From Vibrio albus (lineage in GTDB: Bacteria > Pseudomonadota > Gammaproteobacteria > Enterobacterales > Vibrionaceae), in the NCBI RefSeq assembly GCF_003144035.1, contig NZ_QFWT01000003.1, positions 434,001-498,000 on the forward strand: a DNA stretch of 64,000 nucleotides, read 5' to 3'. A model generated the notes under the pieces. The model was not told the DNA's origin. It saw only the letters and a program-made list of their open reading frames with translations, and searched no databases. A program made the position numbers and the translations under genes. Below are positions 25,466 to 36,982 of this stretch, piece after piece. The first letter of the stretch is position 1, and each line of letters opens with the position of its first letter.

Positions 25466-27388
25466 TTAATTTTCAAATTCCTGTTGCATGGCTTCAAGCT
25501 CTTCCCAGCGCTCGAATGCTGTTTCCAGTTCCTGCTCAGTGGCAGATAATTTATCCAACACAGGTTGTGTTTCTTCTACTGGCTTAGAGAAAAAGCTGGG
25601 ATCATTTACCGAAGTCTGTAACGATTCAATTTCCGCTTCAAGCTCTTCCAGCCGCATTGGCAAAGCTTCTAACTCGCGCTGTAGCTTATATGATAACTTC
25701 TTCGGTTTATTGCGTGGCTGACTATTTTTGAGAGTTTCCTCAACCACTTTCTGCTTTGATTCAGGCTTTTGCGCAAGACGAGCTTGTCGTGCCTGTTCTC
25801 TCTGCTGTTGCGCATCATGATACCCACCAACAAATTCCTCGATATGACCTTCGCCTTCGAAGATCCAGCTGGTTGTCACTGTATTATCAACAAATTGTCG
25901 GTCGTGACTCACCAGAAGTAACGTACCCTCATAGTTGGCAAGCAAATCTTCTAAAAGTTCCAAAGTTTCAATATCTAAATCGTTGGTTGGTTCATCGAGT
26001 ACCAACAAATTATTGGGTTTCAGAAAGATTCTTGCCAGTAGCAGCCGGTTTTTCTCTCCACCAGACAGCGCTTTTACCGGCGTTCTCGCCCTTTTCGGAG
26101 AAAAAAGAAAATCTTGCAGGTAACCCAATGCATGTCGCTGACGTCCGCCGACCATCACTTCCTGCTTACCGTCAGCCAGATTATCGATGACGGTTTTCTC
26201 CGGATCCAAAATCTCCCGATACTGATCAAAGTACGCCACTTCGAGCTTGGTACCACAACGCAATTTACCGGAATCAGGTGTCAGTTCTTCAAGCAACAGT
26301 TTCAAAACCGTACTCTTACCACAGCCATTCGGCCCAATAAGAGCAATTCTGTCACCACGCATAATATTGAAGCTAAAATCAGAAACAATTTGTTTGCCAC
26401 CAATAGAATAATTGACATTCTGTGCTTCAAACACAATCTTGCCTGAGCGGTTACTGGTATCAATATTGATATTCGCTTTGCCCTGCACTTCTCGGCGCTC
26501 TTTGCGTTCTTCACGTAGCTTTTTAAGTGCTCGTACGCGGCCTTCATTACGGGTACGACGAGCCTTAATACCCTGTCGGATCCATACCTCTTCCTGAGCG
26601 AGCTTTTTGTCGAATTCCGCGTTCTGCATTTCTTCAACACGCAGAGCTTCTTCTTTATCTATCAGGTATTGATCGTAATTTCCCGGGAAAGAGTTTAGCT
26701 TTCCCCGGTCAAGGTCAAGAATACGGGTCGCCATAGATTTGATAAACGCACGGTCATGCGAAATAAAGACAATAGAGCCACGGAAGTCTTTAAGAAACGT
26801 TTCCAGCCACTCTATGGTCGTTACATCCAGATGGTTAGTTGGCTCATCTAGCAGCAATACATCCGGATCGCACACCAGCGCCTTAGCCAGTGCCGCCTTT
26901 CTCTGCCAGCCACCGGATAGGTCAGTCAGCTTAGTGTGCGGGTCTAACTGCAACGCTGTCAGTACGTTTTTGATTCGGTCTTCAAACCGCCAGGCACCAG
27001 AATGTTCAAGCTGTTCCTGAACCTTAGCCAGTCGGTTGATATTCTGTTCTGAAGGGTCAGAGGCCACCAGATCAAGTTGATCCTGATAGATCTTTAGCTG
27101 TTCACCTGCTTCAGCCAAACCACCAGCCACATAATCCAGTACCGTACCCTGTTCGTTTCTCGGTGGATCCTGTTCAAGACGAGAGACCACCACATCCTGA
27201 GTAATCTGGATTTTACCGTCATCCAGTAAAACCTCTCCGGCAAGCACCTTCATGAGTGTCGATTTACCGGCTCCGTTTCTGCCGACTAAACACACCCTTT
27301 CATTTTCCTGCAGGGCGAAATCAGCATGATCAAGTAAGGGATTATCCCCAAACGCCAACTGGGCGTTATGTATGGTTAATAATGCCAT
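25466..27388 (-). CDS. uup: ABC-F ATPase Uup
   Basis: 640 residues with two ABC domains: Walker A GRNGAGKST and GPNGCGKST, signatures LSGGWQRKAALAKAL and LSGGEKNRLLLARI, Walker B LLLDEPTNHLD and LVLDEPTNDLD. A C-terminal coiled coil (about 555-640, LPMRLEELEAEIESLQ) marks Uup among ABC-F proteins. It is soluble and thought to act on ribosomes or DNA structures; loss raises transposon precise excision in E. coli. It follows rlmKL by 23 bases on the same strand. Confidence 0.93.
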   Translation of the reverse strand: MALLTIHNAQLAFGDNPLLDHADFALQENERVCLVGRNGAGKSTLMKVLAGEVLLDDGKIQITQDVVVSRLEQDPPRNEQGTVLDYVAGGLAEAGEQLKIYQDQLDLVASDPSEQNINRLAKVQEQLEHSGAWRFEDRIKNVLTALQLDPHTKLTDLSGGWQRKAALAKALVCDPDVLLLDEPTNHLDVTTIEWLETFLKDFRGSIVFISHDRAFIKSMATRILDLDRGKLNSFPGNYDQYLIDKEEALRVEEMQNAEFDKKLAQEEVWIRQGIKARRTRNEGRVRALKKLREERKERREVQGKANINIDTSNRSGKIVFEAQNVNYSIGGKQIVSDFSFNIMRGDRIALIGPNGCGKSTVLKLLLEELTPDSGKLRCGTKLEVAYFDQYREILDPEKTVIDNLADGKQEVMVGGRQRHALGYLQDFLFSPKRARTPVKALSGGEKNRLLLARIFLKPNNLLVLDEPTNDLDIETLELLEDLLANYEGTLLLVSHDRQFVDNTVTTSWIFEGEGHIEEFVGGYHDAQQQREQARQARLAQKPESKQKVVEETLKNSQPRNKPKKLSYKLQRELEALPMRLEELEAEIESLQTSVNDPSFFSKPVEETQPVLDKLSATEQELETAFERWEELEAMQQEFEN

Positions 27389-27411
27389 GTATTTTAATCG
27401 TTCCGTGTCTG

Positions 27412-29541
27412 TTACTGCTCTTGTTTGTGCGTAATAAGCCAGCAGTTATGAATATGTTTATTTCTGGAAAAATCCAGAGGAAGCGTTTTCGCAGAGATAT
27501 TCTCAGCCTGAAGACCGAGCTCTTCCAGTGCAGTAAAGTCCATCTTAAACTGACGTTTGTTATTAGAAAATACAATGGTACCGTCTTGTCTTAGCAAACG
27601 CTGAAGATGCTTCATCAGGTAGATATGGTCACGCTGAACATCGAAACTCTTTTCCATACGTTTAGAATTTGAGAACGTAGGGGGATCGATAAAGATAAGA
27701 TCATAATTGCCTTGTGCCGACTCCAGCCACTGAAGACAATCTGCCTGCTCAAACCGGTGTTGACGCCCAACCTGACCATTTAGTTTCAGGTTCTCTTTTG
27801 CCCATTCCAGATATGTTTTAGACATATCTACTGTGGTGGTAGATTTGGCACCACCACAAGCGGCGTGAACCGTTGCGGATCCTGTATAAGCAAACAGGTT
27901 AAGAAAATCCTTACCTTTGGCCATACGACCAATTTGCCTGCGGGTAAGTTTATGATCCAGGAAAAGTCCCGTATCCAGGTAATCATATAGATTAACCTGC
28001 AGTTTTACACCGTACTCATTAACTTCAAGATAACGAGCGTGCTCACCCAACTTCTGATACTGAGAAGCGCCCTTTTTCTTTTCCCGGGTTTTCAGCACCA
28101 CTTTATTGGCATCCACACCCATCACCTGAATGGTGGCGCGGATAACATCCGTTAGACGACGTTTAGCTTTCTCTTCAGGGATGTTCTTCGGAGCGGCATA
28201 TTCCTGGATAACCAGATAACCCTGATACACGTCGATTGCGACATTGTAATCCGGCAAATCCGCATCGTAGACACGATAGCAATCCAGCTCTTCGCGCTTG
28301 GCCCACTTGCCTATCTTACCTAAGTTCTTTTTCAAACGGTTAGCAAAATCAGGCGCAACGACTGCCTGCTCTTTTTGTATATTTCCATTTTCTGCCGTTC
28401 GCTCGGAAATAGAGTAATTTTTCTGGTGACAGCGTAACGCACCGTTATTCAGCTTATATTGTTTATCGGCACGCATACGAAGACAGCTTAGCAACTCTTC
28501 AGAACTGGAGAAGATAGAGGCTTCACAGCCACCAAATTCAGCCTTTAACTGGGCACCAAACGCTGTATACAAAGCGATAAGGCCCGGCTCTGTGCCTAAA
28601 CGCTCGCCATATGGCGGGTTACAAACAATAACACCATGAGTAAAATCTTTAGGGCGAGTTAACGTTGCTGCGTCACTTTGCTCAAACTGGATCAGTTCTT
28701 CAACACCAGCTCTTCTTGCATTATCACGGGCGACCGACAATACACGCTTGTCATTATCATAACCGAAAAATTTCCCCTGAACATTTTTCGCTCCCCGGCG
28801 AGCCTGCACACTAGCTTCTGATTTAAGCTCTGCCCAAACTTCGGGTTCAAAGTCTTTCAATGCTTCAAACGCCCACTGCTTCCTCTTTACGCCCGGGGCC
28901 ATGTTAGCCGCCATCAAAGCAGCTTCTATCAGTAAGGTTCCTGAACCACACATAGGGTCCAGCAGGGATTTATCAGCATCCCAGCCACAACGCATAACAA
29001 TCGCCGCTGCCAGGTTTTCTCTAAGAGGCGCTTTGCCTGATTCCGTCCGGTATCCACGCTGATGCAACCCCGTACCCACCATATCGATACCGAGTATAGC
29101 CTTGTCTTTATTCAAGCGAACATGGACACGAAGATCCGGACGATCTTTACTGATCGAAGGTCTTGAAAGGCGCTGTTTCTCAAAACTATCGATAATCGCG
29201 TCTTTTACCTTCATGGCACCGTACTGGCTATTACGGATTTCTCTGTTCGTACCGTTAAAGTCAACGACAAAGCGTTTAGAACAATCAAAGTGTGAAGGCC
29301 AGTTAATTGCTGACGCAGAAAGATACAGATCCATGTCATCCTGACACTGAAATTCAGCCAGTATTTTTACAAAACGGGACGCGATTCTGCTCCACAGACA
29401 ACAACGATAAATTAGTCTGTTATCGGCTTTAAATTTTACGCCAGCCTGAACAGGCTTTGGATCGATAACGCCAAGCTCTTTAAGCTCTTCCGCAAGAAGG
29501 TTTTCTAACCCGTTGGAGGTTATTGCTAGATATTGATTCAT
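27412..29541 (-). CDS. rlmL: Bifunctional 23S rRNA methyltransferase RlmKL
   Basis: 709 residues from the ATG at 29541 ([20 protein letters not shown]), with AAGG upstream; an in-frame start 11 codons earlier is less likely. Order: THUMP domain, RlmL methyltransferase ([27 protein letters not shown]) that makes m2G2445, then RlmK ([36 protein letters not shown]) that makes m7G2069. The fused form is normal in gammaproteobacteria. Confidence 0.94.
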   Translation of the reverse strand: MNQYLAITSNGLENLLAEELKELGVIDPKPVQAGVKFKADNRLIYRCCLWSRIASRFVKILAEFQCQDDMDLYLSASAINWPSHFDCSKRFVVDFNGTNREIRNSQYGAMKVKDAIIDSFEKQRLSRPSISKDRPDLRVHVRLNKDKAILGIDMVGTGLHQRGYRTESGKAPLRENLAAAIVMRCGWDADKSLLDPMCGSGTLLIEAALMAANMAPGVKRKQWAFEALKDFEPEVWAELKSEASVQARRGAKNVQGKFFGYDNDKRVLSVARDNARRAGVEELIQFEQSDAATLTRPKDFTHGVIVCNPPYGERLGTEPGLIALYTAFGAQLKAEFGGCEASIFSSSEELLSCLRMRADKQYKLNNGALRCHQKNYSISERTAENGNIQKEQAVVAPDFANRLKKNLGKIGKWAKREELDCYRVYDADLPDYNVAIDVYQGYLVIQEYAAPKNIPEEKAKRRLTDVIRATIQVMGVDANKVVLKTREKKKGASQYQKLGEHARYLEVNEYGVKLQVNLYDYLDTGLFLDHKLTRRQIGRMAKGKDFLNLFAYTGSATVHAACGGAKSTTTVDMSKTYLEWAKENLKLNGQVGRQHRFEQADCLQWLESAQGNYDLIFIDPPTFSNSKRMEKSFDVQRDHIYLMKHLQRLLRQDGTIVFSNNKRQFKMDFTALEELGLQAENISAKTLPLDFSRNKHIHNCWLITHKQEQ

Positions 29542-30117
29542 CTTGACCTTTCTATCAGCACACTCCGGCAACACGCCGGTGAAAAATAGTGTCTGATTAT
29601 ACCTGAGAATCAGTCTGGATCAGAGCAAAGTCGGCATTTTCTGTTTTCTGGCGACGTTAACTGATTAAAGAACCCACAGTAACCCTGGTTAATGACGGTA
29701 ACTTACTGTCCGTTCAGGCCGGTTTGCTGTCTGGCTTTTCATGCTTCATCTCTAACAATCTCGTCCCCTCAACTTAATTTACCATAAAAATTATAGTGAC
29801 TACTTACTACGCCTTTAAGCGAGATATAACAATGTCTCCTAATTTAAGCAGCATAGTTATTCATGTATAACTTGGTCTATACCAGAATATTCTGATAATG
29901 AAATTAAATAACAGATCTACCCTAAAACAGGAATAAATGGGCAAAATTCACCCGAAAGATTTAGTTTTATGGTGTACGAAAAAGAGAAAAATTGAGTGGT
30001 TCATGCCGCTTATTGTCTCAGTAATAAGAGACTCTTGCGTTCTGAATGATTAAAAATCAAACAAATACACAGTAAAAGTGCTTACTATGATAAGGTCATA
30101 GGGCAAAAAGACAGGAA
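29542..30117. other. Intergenic region without recognised gene
   Basis: About 575 A+T-rich bases between rlmKL and the zapC terminator. I see no frame with a convincing ribosome site, no tRNA-like fold and no long repeat. It contains the rlmKL upstream region and may be the relic of a lost gene. Confidence 0.5.
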
Positions 30118-30150
30118 TAAAAAAAATCGGCTACCAGGGAAGAAGCCGAT
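30118..30150 (-). terminator. zapC terminator
   Basis: On the - strand ATCGGCT pairs with AGCCGAT (30144-30150 and 30126-30132) and is followed by eight T (A run at 30118-30125). Confidence 0.85.
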
Positions 30151-30229
30151 AAATACAACAAAGGAACGAATTTTGATGAACTGTATTGGTGGGTAATGGT
30201 TCTGTTCGTGAATAGCTAATGCGTTCTTA

Positions 30230-30778
30230 TTAGCTCACCAGAGCCACTGGATTCTCGATAAAAAGTGCATTCGCGCACAACATACGGTCATGCATTACTT
30301 TGATAGGCTCAGCAAATCTCAGCTTCTTGGAGCCATTCAGGTTGAACTCATCCAGCTCGATATAGACACATAAGCTGGCGTTCTCACCACACTCCACCAC
30401 CATAAAGTAGCCTTCGCCGTACTGGTTCTGAAGGTGGATAAAATCCCCTTCTTCGACTTCGTAGCCGTCCCTTTCAGGTTGGTAATCGAAAAACCAGCTT
30501 TTGGGCTGAACGGGAACATGAAATCGTTTAGCTGCAACACAGTTAAGTACCAGCTCGGCCCGACGTGGCTCGGAAAGACTTGTTCTGGATGTTTTCTCGT
30601 AGAAAATCTGAAACGATGTAGCATCTTCCACAGAAAATTCATTGCTGGCAAAGGCGCAGTCAACCAAAAGTTTCTTTGGCAGGTTTACCCGAAAGAGCAT
30701 TTCCTCGCCGAGATCCAGCATCAGAGCGTCATCGCTTTTGTCGTAATACCAGTTCCATGTGTCTTTTGGTTTTAGCAT
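30230..30778 (-). CDS. zapC: Cell division protein ZapC
   Basis: 182 residues beginning MLKPKDTWNWYYDKSDDALM, typical ZapC, with the FQIFYEKTSRTSLSEPRRAEL and EPIKVMHDRMLCAN segments. ZapC is a soluble FtsZ-ring protein that stabilises FtsZ bundles. It has its own strong terminator and lies after pyrD on the same strand, the usual E. coli-like order pyrD-zapC. Confidence 0.9.
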   Translation of the reverse strand: MLKPKDTWNWYYDKSDDALMLDLGEEMLFRVNLPKKLLVDCAFASNEFSVEDATSFQIFYEKTSRTSLSEPRRAELVLNCVAAKRFHVPVQPKSWFFDYQPERDGYEVEEGDFIHLQNQYGEGYFMVVECGENASLCVYIELDEFNLNGSKKLRFAEPIKVMHDRMLCANALFIENPVALVS

Positions 30779-30874
30779 GTTCCGTCACCTATTTTTTTAA
30801 ATTGATTCAAAATGTTAGGTAAAAGACGTAATTATCTTAGCCAACGTTTCTATTAATTCTACAAACGGAAAAGC

Positions 30875-30908
30875 AAAAAAAAAGAGGAAAACAATTCCCT
30901 CTTTTTCT
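30875..30908 (-). terminator. pyrD terminator (possibly bidirectional)
   Basis: AAGAGG-AA and TT-CCCTCTT arms around a short loop with A/T tracts on both sides, 30 bases after the pyrD stop. Confidence 0.65.
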
Positions 30909-30937
30909 GCAATAAGACAGGTGTTGACAACGGTGAA

Positions 30938-31948
30938 TTACAAATTTCGGACAATATCCCGGATCAAACCAGGGCCATGGTAGATAAATCCAGAGTAAAC
31001 TTGCACAAGTTGAGCACCGGCGAGCATTTTTTCTTTGGCCGCAATATAAGAATCGATACCGCCAACCCCGATAATCGGTAATTTGTCTCCAAGCTCCTGA
31101 TGAACCCGGCGAATGACTTCTGTACTCCGAAGTTGTACCGGACGGCCGCTTAAACCACCCGCTTCTTCCGCATGCTTCATTCCTTTAACCATCGACCGGT
31201 CAAGGGTCGTATTCGTGGCTATCACACCATCAACATTGTGACGAACCAAAGAGTCACAAATCTGCACAAGCTCTTCATCACTTAAATCAGGCGCAATTTT
31301 CAGCGCTAAAGGAACGTACTTATCATACTTCTTCTGCAGCTCTACCTGCTTGGATTTAAGATCTGACAACAGTTGGTCCAAAGCATCACCGTATTGTAGT
31401 GTTCTTAGCCCTGGGGTATTTGGTGACGAAATGTTAACAGCAATGTATCCCGCATGATCGTAGGTCTTTTCCATGCAAATAAGATAATCTTCGCTGCCTT
31501 TCTCAATTGGCGTATCTTTATTTTTACCAATATTGATACCGATAACACCATCGTAGGTCGCTTTTTTAACATTTTCGACTAGAGCATCAACACCATCGTT
31601 ATTAAAGCCCATACGGTTTATCAGCCCTTCCGCTTCCACAAGACGGAAAAGACGCGGCTTATCGTTACCCGGTTGAGGACGTGGCGTTACCGTACCTACT
31701 TCAATGTGGCCAAAGCCCATAGAACCAAACGCATCGATACACTCACCATTTTTATCCAGCCCTGCCGCCAGACCAACTGGGTTTTTAAAAGTAATCCCCA
31801 TACATTCCACCTGACGAACAGGAAGGTTCTGACGATAAAAGAGGTCAAAAGGTGTGCCGTGAAAACGTTTGAAATTTTGAATTGCTAACTCGTGTGCCTT
31901 CTCAGGATCGAGTTGAAAAAAGCCAGTCCTGGCCAGACGGTAGAGCAT
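30938..31948 (-). CDS. pyrD: Dihydroorotate dehydrogenase (quinone), class 2
   Basis: 336 residues. The N-terminal membrane-associating helix ([20 protein letters not shown]), the [10 protein letters not shown] and [15 protein letters not shown] segments with the class 2 catalytic serine, and [19 protein letters not shown] for FMN phosphate binding are all present. It oxidises dihydroorotate to orotate at the inner face of the membrane and passes electrons to quinone in pyrimidine synthesis. Confidence 0.96.
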   Translation of the reverse strand: MLYRLARTGFFQLDPEKAHELAIQNFKRFHGTPFDLFYRQNLPVRQVECMGITFKNPVGLAAGLDKNGECIDAFGSMGFGHIEVGTVTPRPQPGNDKPRLFRLVEAEGLINRMGFNNDGVDALVENVKKATYDGVIGINIGKNKDTPIEKGSEDYLICMEKTYDHAGYIAVNISSPNTPGLRTLQYGDALDQLLSDLKSKQVELQKKYDKYVPLALKIAPDLSDEELVQICDSLVRHNVDGVIATNTTLDRSMVKGMKHAEEAGGLSGRPVQLRSTEVIRRVHQELGDKLPIIGVGGIDSYIAAKEKMLAGAQLVQVYSGFIYHGPGLIRDIVRNL

Positions 31949-31962
31949 TGTGCCTCCGATAT

Positions 31963-31986
31963 AAAAAGCCCCGTTTAAACGGGGCT
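31963..31986 (-). terminator. gdhB terminator
   Basis: A perfect palindrome, AGCCCCGTTT/AAACGGGGCT (31967-31986), followed on the - strand by a T run, 7 bases after the glutamate dehydrogenase stop. Confidence 0.88.
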
Positions 31987-31993
31987 GTATTAT

Positions 31994-34900
31994 TTACTTA
32001 TTTGCAGAACAATTCAAATTTAAAAGCATCAATTCTCGCAATGCGACTGAAAACTTAGCAAACTCATGTCCTGTACCAACTTTAAATTCATTTAAAATAT
32101 TTTCCCATCGGGATAATGAACGTTTATTCGCTTCCATCCAGTTTTCTAATGCGGACACTGACTCGAATTTACTGCCGGAACAACCACAATTCAGAACCTG
32201 AGCCGAAAGCTGCCTTTGCTGCCAGTCCAGATCTTCTCTGAATGCAGCTCTTGCTAATGCCTGCCAGTTATTAGTGGTTTCCTGAATATTGATTTGTTTC
32301 AGGAACCAATGCAGAGATAACCGGTCTCCCAACGTAAAATACAATTTAGCTGCATCTTCTATTGACTGACCGCTTTCTCTTGCAATAGATGAAATATCCA
32401 ACACAGAATTAAGGCTGGACAGTCTGGCAACATAATTAGCCAGATCGGTCTGTACCCCCTGTTCAATCCATTGGTTTGCCAGATCGTTATGCTCCTGTAC
32501 TTCTTGCGGAACCAGAAAACTGTCTAGTTGAGCTGTAATGATTGCGACATCCTCTTTAAACAGGGAAACGGTGTCGCTAATTGGTGTACGGTTCCGATTA
32601 CGCAAGACCCAGCGAGACAATCTTCTCATGGTTCTCCGGACATAAAACAGTAATTCATACTGAGCTGACGCCTTGGCCTTGTTATCCAAATCACGAATAG
32701 CACTTATTGTATTAGCAAAATCATAGATTTCTCTGATAGTGACATAAGCATTCGCTATTTCTGCAACGTCTGCTCCTGTTTCTTCCTGCAAACGGGTAAC
32801 AAAATTGCAGCCCATTTCATTCACCATCTGATTAGCCAGTACAGTGGCAATAATCTCAGCGCGTAGTGGATGGTTAACGACATGCGGAGAATAGTGACCA
32901 CGTAACTCTTTTGGGAAGTAGTTTTGTAAACAGCGACCGTAAAAATCGTCATTAATGATATCATCACAGACTAATTGCTCTTTCAAAACCATTTTACCGT
33001 AGGCCAGCAATACCGACAGTTCGGGACGGGTAAAGGCTTTCCCTTGCTTTTCTCTTTCAAGTAACGTCTCATCATCAGGAAGATATTCCAGGTTACGATC
33101 CAGGTAACCTCCTTTTTCCAGATCATGAATAAAACGGATTTGCTCTTTTACCAGAGACGCCCCCTGATATTCACTGACTGAAACTGATTCAGACTGACAA
33201 TAAGCGTCATCCAAAACAATTCGACTCACTTCATTTTCCATTTGCTCTAACAACTGATTCCGTTGTTTAAGTGTCATGTCCCCATTCGCCACCAGCGTAT
33301 TCAGGAAAATCTTTATATTTACCTCATTATCTGAACAATCGACGCCACCGACATTATCGATGAAGTCGGTATTAACCCTTCCTCCCAAGAGCGCATACTC
33401 AATACGCCCTTTTTGGGTCATACCAAGATTTCCACCTTCACCAATAACTTTTGCATTCAGCTCTTTTCCATCAACTCTCAGTGCATCATTGGTCCGGTCT
33501 CCGACATCTGAATGACTTTCACCGGATGCTTTTACATAAGTTCCTATCCCACCATTCCAAAGCAAATCCACCTGCATCTTCAAGATCATCTTAATCAGAT
33601 CATTAGGCGAAACAGCCGCTTTTCTGGTCGACAACATTTTCTGAATTTCGGGGGTTAGCTTGATCGACTTAGCTTTTCTCGAGAAAACCCCGCCTCCCTG
33701 AGAAATTAAATCTCGGTTGTAATCTTCCCAACTGGAACGGACTTTATGGAATAAACGCTCTCTTTCCTGCCAGCTAGTTTGTGAATCCGGTGTAGGATCA
33801 ATAAAAATATGAATATGGTTAAATGCCGCCTGCAGGCGTATATGCTTAGAAAGCAACATCCCATTACCGAAAACATCGCCTGCCATATCCCCGATACCAA
33901 TACAGGTGAAATCCGTTGTCTGACAATTTGTGCCCATTTCCCTGAAGTGGCGTTTTACAGATTCCCATGCACCTTTCGCAGTGATCCCCATAACCTTATG
34001 ATCATAGCCATGAGATCCACCAGAAGCGAAAGCATCACCAAGCCAGAAGCCATACTGTTCAGACACCGCATTGGCCAGATCAGAGAAGGTCGCCGTTCCT
34101 TTATCGGCCGCAACGACCAGATATGGGTCATCATCATCATGGCGAACCAGTTCTGCCGGGCTGACAACCTTGCCCTCAACAATATTATCGGAGACATCCA
34201 GCAAAGCACGAATAAACTGTTGATAACAACGTCGGCCTTCTGCCTGAATCTCGTCTCTTGTGGCAAGGCTTGCAATTCGCTTACAGACAAAGCCACCTTT
34301 TGCTCCTACCGGAACGATGACCGTATTTTTTACCTGCTGCGCTTTCACCAGCCCCAGAATTTCTGTCCGGAAGTCTTCGGGACGATCAGACCAACGCAGA
34401 CCACCCCGTGCAACTTTTCCACCGCGCAGGTGTACCCCTTCAACATCGGGGGCATAAACAAAGATTTCATAAGCCGGTACTGGTGCAGGAATATCAGATA
34501 TCTCACCCGGCCTTAGTTTAAGTGCTAACCAGGCTTTGGGCTGTTTACTGCTATCCAGTTGAAAATAGTTTGTTCTGACGGTTGCCGAAATCATTTCCAT
34601 GTATTTACGAATGATCCTGTCATCATCCAGACTTTCGACATGATCCAGCTTGGTCATGAGATCATTGTTCAATGTGCTATAAGTTTTAGCTCTGTTCTTG
34701 ACCGCAGGATCAAATCGCTTAATAAACAAATTAACTAATGCTGCTGCCAGATCCGGATAGTCAGACAGCGTTTCTGCGATATAGCGTTGACTAAATGGAA
34801 ACCCAACCTGGCGCATATAACGGGCATACCCTCGCACAATGGTCACTTCACGACCCGTTAAACCCGCCCCAAGAACTAGCCGGTTAAACTTGTCACTTTC

Positions 34901-36838
34901 TAGTCTTCCCGACCAGATCTGAGCAAATGCCTGCTGGAAACGATCCCTTGCTTTACGAAGATCAATCTTATTTTCTCCGCTGTGGATCATAGAAAAGTCC
35001 AGGATCCAGCAAATCGTGCCATCCTTTTTCTCGATCTCATAAGGAGATTCACCGACAACGCGTAAGCCTAAGTTCTCCAGCATAGGCATTACATCAGAAA
35101 GATGAATAGGCTCATCACGATGATACAATTTAAGGTGAACCACTCTGGAATCTATACCCTCTTCCTGCGGACGATAAAAAAGCATCCCGAGACGATTATC
35201 GTCACTGAGTGCTTCTATTCTTTCAATATCAGCCACTGCCGCTCCCGCTAACACGTCCCCCTTATACGCTTCAGAAAATGCCGATATATACTTTTTGGCT
35301 AATGCCAGTCCCTTACTCTCACCGAAGTTTGCGACTATGGCCTGTGTGAGCTGATCATCCCAAGAAGAGGCTGCTTCCATTAAGTTCTGCTCTATAGTTT
35401 TAATATTGAAACGAACATTACTGTCGGTCACTCTGACCGTGTACTGAGTTCTTGCCAGTGGGCTTTCAGAGAAAAACGTGGTGAATTCCACGTCTTGGTC
35501 TGACTGGAAATGTTCTTTTAAGATACGCTGGGTCTCGCAGCGAAGGCCTGTGTTATAACGCTCTTTGTTGACGTACACCATGCAGGTAAAAAAACGACCA
35601 AAAGGATCTTTGCGAACAAATAGACGCAGAAGATCACGATCCTGCATTTGCAACACGCCGGATCCGATATTCAATAAATCTTCTTCACTCGCCTGTAGCA
35701 GTTCATCACGAGGATAATTCTCTAATATATTGTGCAGCGCTTTACAGGAATAAGATCCTTCCCGATAGCCACTCGCTTTCAGAATCCGTTGCACTTTCTG
35801 ACCGACAAGAGGGATATTGAATACACTCTGATTATAAACCGCGGAGGTATACAAGCCGATAAACCGGTGTTCGCCGATAACGATTCCTTTCTCGTCAAAT
35901 TTCTTGATGCCGATATAGTCGGTATGTGCAGGACGATGAATTCTTGAAGGCGTGTTCCCTTTAGTCAGAAGAAGCAGAGTGGGTTTTTTCGCTTCGACTC
36001 TGGCAGAGTCCGGCATATTTGAAAGACGCAGCGACTTTGTTTTTCCCGGCTTGGACAGCAAACCCAGTCCTTTTTCTTCTGTAGGAGTTAACACATGATC
36101 GCCGTTATCATCAATCAGACTGAATTCCTTGTACCCCATGAACGTGAAATTGCCTTTGCCCAGCCAGCGCAAAAACTGCAGGTCTTCCTCCATCCTTTCA
36201 TCACTTTCCGGAATACATCCCCTGTGTCGCTCAATCTCTTCAACTACCTGGTTCAGCTTTTTCAGCATGGGCTGCCAGTCAGAAACCACGGATTCCGTGT
36301 CTTGCAGCACATTCGTCAACTCATTCTCCAGATTCAACATTTCAGATTCATTTTCAAGGCGGTCAACCTCGATATGAAATAGAGATTGATAGACCCCTTC
36401 ACCAGTGTTGATTCCGGTCACTTTCTTTTTTTTACTCCATTCCAGTTGAGTTGGTCCATGAAGCATCAGGTGACAAGTCAGGCCGAGCCGGTTAAGTGCC
36501 ATTTTTACTGAATCGACCAGAAATGGTCTGTCTGGTACGACAATCTCAACAATAGTATGAGTCGACTGCCAGCCATTCCGGCTTAACGTTGGGTTAAAGG
36601 CATGCACAGAAGTCTGATCCGGCTTATTTTTTACCAGGTGATTCCATAAACTCATCACCGCACCATAAAGATCCGAATCCGACCTATGTGTCAGGTCATC
36701 TTGCGATATATTGTTAAATAAATGTTGTGCCAATTGAACCACAAGTCCGGACTGTTCAGACTCCAGCTTTTGGTGGATAAGCTGGTATACTTTTTCCAGT
36801 AATACTGGGGTAGGAGTTGATCGCACGTTCATAATCAT
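31994..36838 (-). CDS. gdhB: NAD-specific glutamate dehydrogenase, large (180-kDa) type
   Basis: 1614 residues, the normal size of the L_180 class of NAD-glutamate dehydrogenases. The long N-terminal part carries ACT-like regulatory domains. The catalytic core contains GGLRWSDRPEDFRTE, the lysine segment VPVGAKGGFVCK and a Rossmann part (GEGGNLGMTQKGRIEYALLGG), followed by a helical C-terminal domain. It converts glutamate to 2-oxoglutarate and ammonia, mainly for catabolism. ATG codons at 36838 and 36832 are both possible starts; neither has a strong ribosome site. It has its own terminator, so it is probably a single-gene unit. Confidence 0.94.
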   Translation of the reverse strand: MIMNVRSTPTPVLLEKVYQLIHQKLESEQSGLVVQLAQHLFNNISQDDLTHRSDSDLYGAVMSLWNHLVKNKPDQTSVHAFNPTLSRNGWQSTHTIVEIVVPDRPFLVDSVKMALNRLGLTCHLMLHGPTQLEWSKKKKVTGINTGEGVYQSLFHIEVDRLENESEMLNLENELTNVLQDTESVVSDWQPMLKKLNQVVEEIERHRGCIPESDERMEEDLQFLRWLGKGNFTFMGYKEFSLIDDNGDHVLTPTEEKGLGLLSKPGKTKSLRLSNMPDSARVEAKKPTLLLLTKGNTPSRIHRPAHTDYIGIKKFDEKGIVIGEHRFIGLYTSAVYNQSVFNIPLVGQKVQRILKASGYREGSYSCKALHNILENYPRDELLQASEEDLLNIGSGVLQMQDRDLLRLFVRKDPFGRFFTCMVYVNKERYNTGLRCETQRILKEHFQSDQDVEFTTFFSESPLARTQYTVRVTDSNVRFNIKTIEQNLMEAASSWDDQLTQAIVANFGESKGLALAKKYISAFSEAYKGDVLAGAAVADIERIEALSDDNRLGMLFYRPQEEGIDSRVVHLKLYHRDEPIHLSDVMPMLENLGLRVVGESPYEIEKKDGTICWILDFSMIHSGENKIDLRKARDRFQQAFAQIWSGRLESDKFNRLVLGAGLTGREVTIVRGYARYMRQVGFPFSQRYIAETLSDYPDLAAALVNLFIKRFDPAVKNRAKTYSTLNNDLMTKLDHVESLDDDRIIRKYMEMISATVRTNYFQLDSSKQPKAWLALKLRPGEISDIPAPVPAYEIFVYAPDVEGVHLRGGKVARGGLRWSDRPEDFRTEILGLVKAQQVKNTVIVPVGAKGGFVCKRIASLATRDEIQAEGRRCYQQFIRALLDVSDNIVEGKVVSPAELVRHDDDDPYLVVAADKGTATFSDLANAVSEQYGFWLGDAFASGGSHGYDHKVMGITAKGAWESVKRHFREMGTNCQTTDFTCIGIGDMAGDVFGNGMLLSKHIRLQAAFNHIHIFIDPTPDSQTSWQERERLFHKVRSSWEDYNRDLISQGGGVFSRKAKSIKLTPEIQKMLSTRKAAVSPNDLIKMILKMQVDLLWNGGIGTYVKASGESHSDVGDRTNDALRVDGKELNAKVIGEGGNLGMTQKGRIEYALLGGRVNTDFIDNVGGVDCSDNEVNIKIFLNTLVANGDMTLKQRNQLLEQMENEVSRIVLDDAYCQSESVSVSEYQGASLVKEQIRFIHDLEKGGYLDRNLEYLPDDETLLEREKQGKAFTRPELSVLLAYGKMVLKEQLVCDDIINDDFYGRCLQNYFPKELRGHYSPHVVNHPLRAEIIATVLANQMVNEMGCNFVTRLQEETGADVAEIANAYVTIREIYDFANTISAIRDLDNKAKASAQYELLFYVRRTMRRLSRWVLRNRNRTPISDTVSLFKEDVAIITAQLDSFLVPQEVQEHNDLANQWIEQGVQTDLANYVARLSSLNSVLDISSIARESGQSIEDAAKLYFTLGDRLSLHWFLKQINIQETTNNWQALARAAFREDLDWQQRQLSAQVLNCGCSGSKFESVSALENWMEANKRSLSRWENILNEFKVGTGHEFAKFSVALRELMLLNLNCSANK

Positions 36839-36982
36839 GACCCATTATTGGACTACCATGATTATAGTTTATCTCTGATTTGAAAATGAAATTGACAATT
36901 AGTTAACATTTTAACTAATCGTACAGGAGAAAATAGGATTATGTGAACAAGATTACTGATTAAACTTCAGAGAGTTACCTAT

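Noticed and set aside
25756..26446. Overlapping + strand frames opposite uup
   Set aside because: They are antisense shadows of a well-conserved ABC-F gene without ribosome sites or protein-like features.
33809..34516. 235-residue + strand frame opposite gdhB
   Set aside because: Antisense to the conserved catalytic core of glutamate dehydrogenase, with no domain signature of its own.
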